From positions 29,509 to 39,978 of the forward strand of contig MGNS01000078.1 in the NCBI GenBank assembly GCA_001795165.1: a DNA stretch of 10,470 nucleotides. The letters run 5' to 3'. The notes beneath the pieces are model-generated. The model had not been told where the DNA came from and ran no database searches. It saw only the letters and a list, made by a program, of their open reading frames with translations. Numbering within the stretch: the first letter of the stretch is position 1; every line of letters begins with the position of its first letter. Made by a program: the position numbers and the translations under genes. Shown here in pieces: positions 5,775 to 10,470 of the stretch. The stretch comes from Chloroflexi bacterium RBG_16_57_11. Its GTDB lineage: Bacteria; Chloroflexota; Anaerolineae; Anaerolineales; UBA4823.

Positions 5775-8399
5775 TCAAGCTGAATAGTTCAGGGGAACTG
5801 CGAGAGTGAAGGTTGAACCCTGCCCCTCTACGCTCTCAACGGTCAGATCGCCTCCCAGCAGGCGCGCCAGGCTACGGCTGATGGAAAGGCCGAGGCCCGT
5901 GCCGCCGTATTCTCGAGTGGTGCTCGTATCCGCTTGTTGGAATTCTTCGAAGACCCGCTCCATTGCTTGTGGTGAAATGCCGATCCCGGTGTCAGCAACG
6001 CTTACAATCAGCGTATTACCCTCCGATCTGGCCTTGATCGTTATGCTGCCTTCGTGGGTGAACTTAGCTGCATTGCTCATCAAATTCAGCAGGATTTGCT
6101 TGATCTTTTCCTGATCGGAATGCAGCGGCGGGATGTATTCCGCGATCTCGATCACAAGCTTTACCTTCCCTTGACGGATCAATGGCTGGGTCGTGCTCCC
6201 AACCATCTCTATCAAGGGTTTGATCTGAAAATTGGCCGCCTGCACATCCATGCGCCCGGCCTCAATTTTGGCAATATCGAGCACGGTATTGATCAGGCCC
6301 AGCAGGTGTTCGGAACTGGACAGCACCTTATCCAGGTTATCCAGCTGTTTTTGGGGCAGCAGCTCATCCCCTTTGCGACGCACGATGCGCGTAAAACCGA
6401 TGATTGCGTTCAGCGGTGTGCGCAGCTCGTGGCTCATATTTGCCAGGAAGGCGCTCTTCGCCTGGTTAGCCTGGATGGCTTCCTGGCGGGCGCGTTCCAA
6501 TTCGGTGATAAGACGCACATTCTCGATCGCAATCACAGCCTGATCAGCGAATACCTCGAGCAGCGCAATCTGTTTTTCGGTAAACGGCTGCACCTCTTTG
6601 CGGCGGATGGCAATGCCCCCAATCGGTTCTCCATCCCGGAGCAGTGGGGTTGCCAGCGCTGTACGGTGGCCCCAACGGCGCTGAAGGAGAACGCTCACCG
6701 GGTACTCGGACTCATCCAACTCCACAGCCGCATCACGTATATGGATGGTCTGCCGATCCACGATCGCCCTGCCAATCACTGAACCTCGGTTGAGCGGTAG
6801 CGACTCTCCGGCTTCCAGTCCCGGAATTGGCCCGCGGTGGGTCCATTCTATAAGCATCTCATGCTCGATGCGATAGATGTGGGCGTCGTCCGCGCCGCAT
6901 ACTTTCGCAGCGTTGACTGCGATAATCTCCAACAGAGACCTGAGGTCCTGTTGAAAACCGCTCAAGGCGCGCAGGATCTCGCTCGTGGCGGTCTGTTGCT
7001 CGAGTGCTTCGCTGATCTCCCGGTTGCGTTTATTAACTTCATCGAACAGGCGCACGTTTTCGATTGCGATCACAGCCTGGTCGCCGAAGGTTCTGACGAG
7101 TTCAATCTCCTTGTCGGTCAACAGCTTGGGCTCGATGTGCCGGATGGTGATCGCACCGATGGCGACTCCATGCCGGAGGAGCGGTATTGAGAAGGTCATA
7201 CGATATCCAAACCGTCCGGCGTTGGCATCGCCGGCAGGGTATTCAGAGTCCTTGCGGCCCGGCTTATGGATTGTTTGCAGCGCTCGACGTTCCAGCACCG
7301 CCCTCCCTACCACCGTATCACGATTCAGCGGCAAGCGATCTCCCACCTCCAGGATGGGGATAGGCCCGTAATGGGCCATGAGCCTGAGGAACTCACCTTC
7401 GACGTAGGTAATGATCGCGTCATCTGAGCTCGAGAGACGGGCGGCATTTTCGGCAATCACATCCAGAACCGGCTGGATCTCCGTCGGTGAGCTGGCGATG
7501 ACCTCCAGGATTTGCCCGGTAGCCCGCTCTCGCTCTAGCGCCTCACTGATCTCCCGGTTGCGGTTTTGAACTTTGTCGAGCAGGCGCTGAGTTTCCTGGA
7601 TCGCACGGGCACGCTCGAGGGAGGTAGCAATGTGTTGGGCAACAAATTCAAGCAGGCGCACATCCTTTTCCGTGTAGAAACTACCAGGCTCATATTGCTG
7701 CACTGCGATGACCCCAATCGTACGTCCGCCGGTTTGCAGGGGGACACCTACCCAATCTTGCGAGCCCGAACCTATACTTTCAATCTCTCCCCTAGCCACC
7801 ATTTCGTCAACCTGCGATCTGGATACATGCAGCGTCTTACCGGTTTTTAGCACGTAGATGGCCAATCCTTTGCGAATTCTGGCAATCGGGACGGGCGGTA
7901 CTGATTCCAGATCTCCTGACTGATCCACTACGTAAGGGTAGCTAACCCTCTGCGTCGCCTCATCGAACACCTGAATGATGAAATTCTCCGCTCTCATCAT
8001 TTCCTGCACAATTTGGTGTATGCGCCGGTAAAAGGCAGGCATATCTGCGGCAGCAGAGGCTGCATCGGCGATTTGATAGAGGGCGGCTTGGATATTCTTG
8101 CTTTCACTGAGCTCGGCAGTGCGTTGCCGGGCATCCTCAAGCAGCTTGCCGGCCTGCTCGCGGAAGATGCGGTTCGCCCTGCGCAGCTCCTCAGCCTCGC
8201 GGGTCTGATCGGCAAGCTCACGGAAACACCCCGCTCTACCCTCGTAAAACTCCGCCTGCTGCATTGCCGGCAGATCTCCCAGGGCAAGCCCTTGTGCATA
8301 GGCCTCCAACGCAGTCGTCCAATCCCCTGCCTGCTTAGCCCGCAAGGCTCGCTCTTTCGCACGCGATAATTCCTCTTCAAGCTTCGTTTGATCTTTCAT
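5775..8399 (-). CDS. Soluble sensor histidine kinase with TPR-like N-terminus and three GAF domains
   Basis: An 874-residue kinase without membrane segments. Residues 5-65 look like a TPR-type helical hairpin (AGDWTTALEAYAQGLAL), then a coiled coil to about 105. GAF1 covers about 105-265 (DWVGVPLQTGGRTIGVIAVQ). GAF2 (about 300-450) and GAF3 (about 480-630) are clear copies of each other, both with a GPIP...LPLNR core and ending in DQAVIAIENVRL. The linkers before GAF2 and GAF3 share NREISEALE at 281 and 459. HisKA follows with FLANMSHELRTPLN (phospho-acceptor His657). The ATPase domain has its N box at Asn772/Asn776, G1 DTGIGIS (803-809), an F box at 816-820 and G2 GGTGLGLS (832-839). It should autophosphorylate on His657 and pass phosphate to the receivers encoded just downstream. 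The GAF ligands cannot be read from sequence. ATG 8399 has only a weak GGA upstream. The 88-base gap to the upstream PLP-enzyme gene holds no clear terminator. Confidence 0.95.
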   Translation of the reverse strand: MKDQTKLEEELSRAKERALRAKQAGDWTTALEAYAQGLALGDLPAMQQAEFYEGRAGCFRELADQTREAEELRRANRIFREQAGKLLEDARQRTAELSESKNIQAALYQIADAASAAADMPAFYRRIHQIVQEMMRAENFIIQVFDEATQRVSYPYVVDQSGDLESVPPVPIARIRKGLAIYVLKTGKTLHVSRSQVDEMVARGEIESIGSGSQDWVGVPLQTGGRTIGVIAVQQYEPGSFYTEKDVRLLEFVAQHIATSLERARAIQETQRLLDKVQNRNREISEALERERATGQILEVIASSPTEIQPVLDVIAENAARLSSSDDAIITYVEGEFLRLMAHYGPIPILEVGDRLPLNRDTVVGRAVLERRALQTIHKPGRKDSEYPAGDANAGRFGYRMTFSIPLLRHGVAIGAITIRHIEPKLLTDKEIELVRTFGDQAVIAIENVRLFDEVNKRNREISEALEQQTATSEILRALSGFQQDLRSLLEIIAVNAAKVCGADDAHIYRIEHEMLIEWTHRGPIPGLEAGESLPLNRGSVIGRAIVDRQTIHIRDAAVELDESEYPVSVLLQRRWGHRTALATPLLRDGEPIGGIAIRRKEVQPFTEKQIALLEVFADQAVIAIENVRLITELERARQEAIQANQAKSAFLANMSHELRTPLNAIIGFTRIVRRKGDELLPQKQLDNLDKVLSSSEHLLGLINTVLDIAKIEAGRMDVQAANFQIKPLIEMVGSTTQPLIRQGKVKLVIEIAEYIPPLHSDQEKIKQILLNLMSNAAKFTHEGSITIKARSEGNTLIVSVADTGIGISPQAMERVFEEFQQADTSTTREYGGTGLGLSISRSLARLLGGDLTVESVEGQGSTFTLAVPLNYSA

Positions 8400-8487
8400 A
8401 AGAATATTCCGAGTAGATAAGTCGGGTGAGACATGGAAAGGCCAGATCTAAAAGAGAGTGCGAAACCGATGTGGATACCAATTGCCT
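8400..8487 (-). other. Short gap between the PLP-enzyme gene and the kinase gene
   Basis: No stable hairpin with a T-run and no good promoter are seen; a TATCTA hexamer lies about 15 bases before the kinase start but lacks a well-spaced -35 box. Read-through from the upstream gene is therefore possible. Confidence 0.3.
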
Positions 8488-9672
8488 TCAAGAAATCTTC
8501 GCCAATGCCTGGTCTAAATCTTCAAGAATATCGTCCGCGTTTTCAATACCGAGGGAATAACGTACCAGGTTATCCATGATTCCTGCTGCTTTACGCTCGA
8601 CGGGCTCAAGGGAATAATGCGCGGCCGGCTGGTGAATGATACTTTCTACCCCGCCTAAAGTCAGACCAATATAAGGCAGCCGCAGGAGATCGATGAAGCG
8701 GGCTGTCTTTTCGAAGTCCCCGTCGATCTCAAAGCTGACCACGCCGCCATATCCGCTTAATTGGGCTTTTGTGATCGAGTAATCAGGATGGCTGCTCAAT
8801 CCGGGGTAGTAGACTCGGGAGACAGCCGGATGCGTTTCCAGGAAGGCGGCAACGCGCAGGCCGGTTTCGTTCTGACGTTGGACACGCAACTCAAGGGTTT
8901 TGATCCCGCGCAAGAGCAGGTAAGCATCATGGGGGTTGCTCACCCCACCCATAATGCCGCGCACTTTTTCGATATCTGCAAGGGCCTGAGTAGAACCGAT
9001 CACCGCTCCGGCCAACAGGTCATTGTGACCGCCCAGATATTTGGTCGCGCTTTGAATCACAAGGTCAATACCATATTCAAGCGGGCGCAAGTTAACCGGT
9101 GTGGCAAACGTGCTATCTATTATTGTTGTAATGTTATGCTGCCGGGCGATTTTCACGAGCTGCGCCAGGTCCAGCATCCTAAGATACGGATTCGTGGGAA
9201 TATCGGCAAAGAATAGGCGGGTTTCAGGCCGGATCGCTGAGAGCAGAGCTTCCGGCTGATTGATCGGGACGAGCGTGGTTTCGATCCCCCACCTGCTCAA
9301 CAATGCCCGGGCAAAATCACGGGTGATGTAAAAACCTTCTCGGGGCATGATCAGGTGATCGCCTGATTCCAGCAGGGTGAGCAGAGTCGTCGTGATAGCG
9401 CTCATCCCGCTAGCAAAGAGCAGCGCACATTCTCCGCCCTCCAACGCAGCGATTTTACCTTCGGCAGCCCTCTCCGTGGGGTTGCTAAAACGACCGTATT
9501 CATCTCGAAGAGGCTTCTTCCCATTCGCCTTGTCCTGCATATATTCCAGGATTTCAACTGTGTCCCGGAAGGTGAAGGTAGAACTTTGGGCAACAGGTGT
9601 GGTTAATGCACCGTAAGGTTTTCGTTTCTCCTCACCTGCATGGACCGATTGAGTGGATAAGGGTTTGCTCAC
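8488..9672 (-). CDS. metB: Cystathionine gamma-synthase-like PLP enzyme (Cys/Met metabolism family, plant/cyanobacterial type)
   Basis: A 394-residue fold-type I PLP enzyme of full family length. By family, cystathionine gamma-synthase joins an activated homoserine ester with cysteine to make cystathionine for methionine synthesis. Seen: YGRFSNPT with Tyr59 and Arg61 (phosphate contacts from the partner subunit), SGM (88-90), Asp186 in IIDSTFATP, and the PLP lysine Lys211 in QSATKYLGGHND. The C-terminal half has GGVESIIHQP and GIMDNLVRYSLGIE. The segments LGGHND, NPHDAYLLLRG and GIMDNLVR follow the plant enzyme more closely than E. coli MetB. At the usual PLP-stacking tyrosine (plant CYRKTR, E. 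coli CYGGSY) the sequence reads GFYITR, placing Phe114 there. The GTG start is set by GAGGAG at 9679-9684, six bases upstream. Methionine gamma-lyase or O-acyl-homoserine sulfhydrylase activity is possible, since family members are hard to separate by sequence; the symbol is therefore tentative. Confidence 0.85.
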   Translation of the reverse strand: MSKPLSTQSVHAGEEKRKPYGALTTPVAQSSTFTFRDTVEILEYMQDKANGKKPLRDEYGRFSNPTERAAEGKIAALEGGECALLFASGMSAITTTLLTLLESGDHLIMPREGFYITRDFARALLSRWGIETTLVPINQPEALLSAIRPETRLFFADIPTNPYLRMLDLAQLVKIARQHNITTIIDSTFATPVNLRPLEYGIDLVIQSATKYLGGHNDLLAGAVIGSTQALADIEKVRGIMGGVSNPHDAYLLLRGIKTLELRVQRQNETGLRVAAFLETHPAVSRVYYPGLSSHPDYSITKAQLSGYGGVVSFEIDGDFEKTARFIDLLRLPYIGLTLGGVESIIHQPAAHYSLEPVERKAAGIMDNLVRYSLGIENADDILEDLDQALAKIS

Positions 9673-9727
9673 TTGTGTCTCCTCAAGCCCCTGAATTATC
9701 TTGGTAATCGACTGGTCCAGTTAGAAA

Positions 9728-9779
9728 TATAATGGTGCGAATTCAATTCGCGATTCGAAATCTATTCGCACAAATTATA
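9728..9779. promoter_or_regulatory. Divergent control region: nested inverted repeats between two inward-facing TATAAT boxes
   Basis: A plus-strand TATAAT lies at 9728-9733 and a minus-strand TATAAT at 9779-9774. Between them GTGCGAAT (9735-9742) and ATTCGCAC (9764-9771) are exact reverse complements. Nested inside, GCGAATT (9737-9743) and AATTCGC (9745-9751) form a second perfect inverted repeat around one base, so the left arm can pair with either of two partners. The minus-strand box is the likely -10 of the PLP-enzyme gene, with a leader of roughly 95 bases. Neither box has a strong -35 element, which suits a regulated promoter. No SAM riboswitch or T-box pattern was recognised. Confidence 0.5.
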
Positions 9780-9970
9780 CCGGAATTAACTCGATTACGA
9801 TCCACTGGCGCTAATTTTTTTAAATAAGTCGCTCAAATGTTACCGCGACGGCCCCGGCCGAGCTTTGAAGTATCTGGTTCTGCAAAGTCCATATCTCACA
9901 CTGAGTTTATAATATTTGGTGTATGCTTGTGTATTAGTCTGAAACTGTTCGAACCCTGGATCAACTACCC
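9780..9970. promoter_or_regulatory. Leader of the asparaginase gene with a candidate -10 box at 9908-9913
   Basis: A consensus TATAAT lies at 9908-9913 on the plus strand, which would place the transcript start near 9920 and leave a leader of about 50 bases. I see no good -35 hexamer at 16-18 bases upstream. The ribosome binding site is also poor (GGA at 9958-9960, ten bases before the ATG). The rest of the stretch shows no gene. Confidence 0.35.
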
Positions 9971-10470
9971 ATGACCAAACGCATCTTCATCGCTTACACC
10001 GGCGGAACGATCGGCATGCGCCGGACCAATTACGGATACTCACCAGACCGCGGATACCTGCAGGAGCAGATGCAGAGCATGCCCGAGCTGTGGAGCCCGG
10101 AAATGCCCGAGTTCGTGGTGGAGGAGTTCGATCCGCTGCTGGATTCCTCGAATATGACCCCGCATAACTGGATCAGTGTGGCTGAGGCGATCCACCGAAA
10201 TTATGAACAGTACGATGGCTTTGTGGTGCTGCACGGGACGGATACGATGGCCTACACCGCCTCAGCGCTGCCGTACTTCCTGTCCGGGCTGCGCAAACCG
10301 GTCATCATCACCGGCTCACAAATCGCCATGTGCGAGGTGCGCAACGATGCCCGGCAGAACCTGATCTCGGCGCTGATCCTGGCGGCTTATAGCGATATCC
10401 CGGAGGTATGCCTGTGTTTCGGAGCTGCACTGCTGCGCGGCTGCCGGTCGGTGAAGGTGCACTCGGATGG
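9971..10470 (+). CDS. ansA: L-asparaginase, type I (cytoplasmic AnsA-like), 5' part; 3' end outside window
   Basis: The frame is open from ATG 9971 to the window end (166 complete codons). The enzyme hydrolyses L-asparagine to L-aspartate and ammonia. The N-terminus AYTGGTIGM carries the first catalytic Thr (Thr13), DSSNMTP (58-64) holds the substrate-contact Ser region, and LHGTDTMAYTASAL (87-100) carries the second Thr-Asp pair (Thr90, Asp91). KPVIITGSQI (109-118) and Lys162 in the VKVHSDG segment complete the usual active-site set. The sequence follows E. coli AnsA closely over this stretch. There is no signal peptide, which fits the cytoplasmic type I enzyme and not the secreted type II. 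The gene diverges from the PLP-enzyme gene. Start choice rests on the position of the TGGT motif, since the Shine-Dalgarno sequence is weak. Confidence 0.93.
   Translation, partial: MTKRIFIAYTGGTIGMRRTNYGYSPDRGYLQEQMQSMPELWSPEMPEFVVEEFDPLLDSSNMTPHNWISVAEAIHRNYEQYDGFVVLHGTDTMAYTASALPYFLSGLRKPVIITGSQIAMCEVRNDARQNLISALILAAYSDIPEVCLCFGAALLRGCRSVKVHSD

Noticed and set aside
6054..6782. A 242-codon plus-strand frame opposite the kinase gene
   Set aside because: It is antisense to the HisKA and GAF3 coding sequence, with no domain pattern. The kinase frame explains the region fully.
9673..9770. SAM riboswitch or T-box leader before the PLP-enzyme gene
   Set aside because: The leader is only about 95 bases, and I recognise no conserved SAM-box or T-box core and no terminator hairpin before the start codon.

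Overview
The window looks like chromosomal DNA from a free-living bacterium with moderate to high GC. The best guess is Chloroflexota (Anaerolineae-like). That rests on the mix of an M29 aminopeptidase, a plant/cyanobacterial-type cystathionine gamma-synthase, a soluble multi-GAF histidine kinase with a REC-PP2C phosphatase partner, and an SGNH hydrolase with an N-terminal beta-sandwich. The taxonomic call is inference; no rRNA or marker gene is present. I see no tRNA, rRNA, CRISPR array, transposase or phage gene.

Layout, left to right. (1) Positions 2-1253, plus strand: the 3' end of an M29 metallo-aminopeptidase, overlapped by 14 bases by a glycerophosphodiester phosphodiesterase. (2) Positions 1254-1625: an intergenic stretch whose right half is AT-rich and carries two TTGACA boxes and two short perfect inverted repeats. 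(3) Positions 1626-3767, plus strand: a compact cassette that looks less GC-rich than its left neighbours. It holds a 570-residue SGNH hydrolase with a large helical insertion, a 96-residue protein whose predicted strand/helix order resembles the OB-fold B subunits of AB5 toxins, and a 34-codon single-span membrane ORF. (4) Positions 3827-8399, minus strand, convergent with the cassette: a signalling operon read right to left. It encodes a soluble histidine kinase with three GAF domains, a stand-alone receiver, a receiver-PP2C phosphatase, and a 58-codon membrane ORF that starts directly after the phosphatase stop codon. (5) Positions 8488-9672, minus strand: a cystathionine gamma-synthase-like PLP enzyme 88 bases upstream of the kinase. 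(6) Positions 9673-9970: a divergent control region with nested inverted repeats flanked by two inward-facing TATAAT boxes. (7) Positions 9971-10470, plus strand: the 5' part of a type I L-asparaginase, cut by the window end.

How the genes work together. The kinase, receiver and phosphatase overlap or nearly abut, so they very probably form one pathway: ligand or redox sensing by the GAF domains, phosphotransfer to one or both receivers, and output through dephosphorylation of a partner protein (classically a STAS anti-anti-sigma factor, none of which is in the window). No DNA-binding output is encoded here. The least explained part is the SGNH / small OB-like protein / small membrane protein cassette, which has its own promoter-like region and no recognised pathway. 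The flanking metabolic genes (peptidase, GDPD, methionine-pathway enzyme, asparaginase) look like ordinary housekeeping genes.
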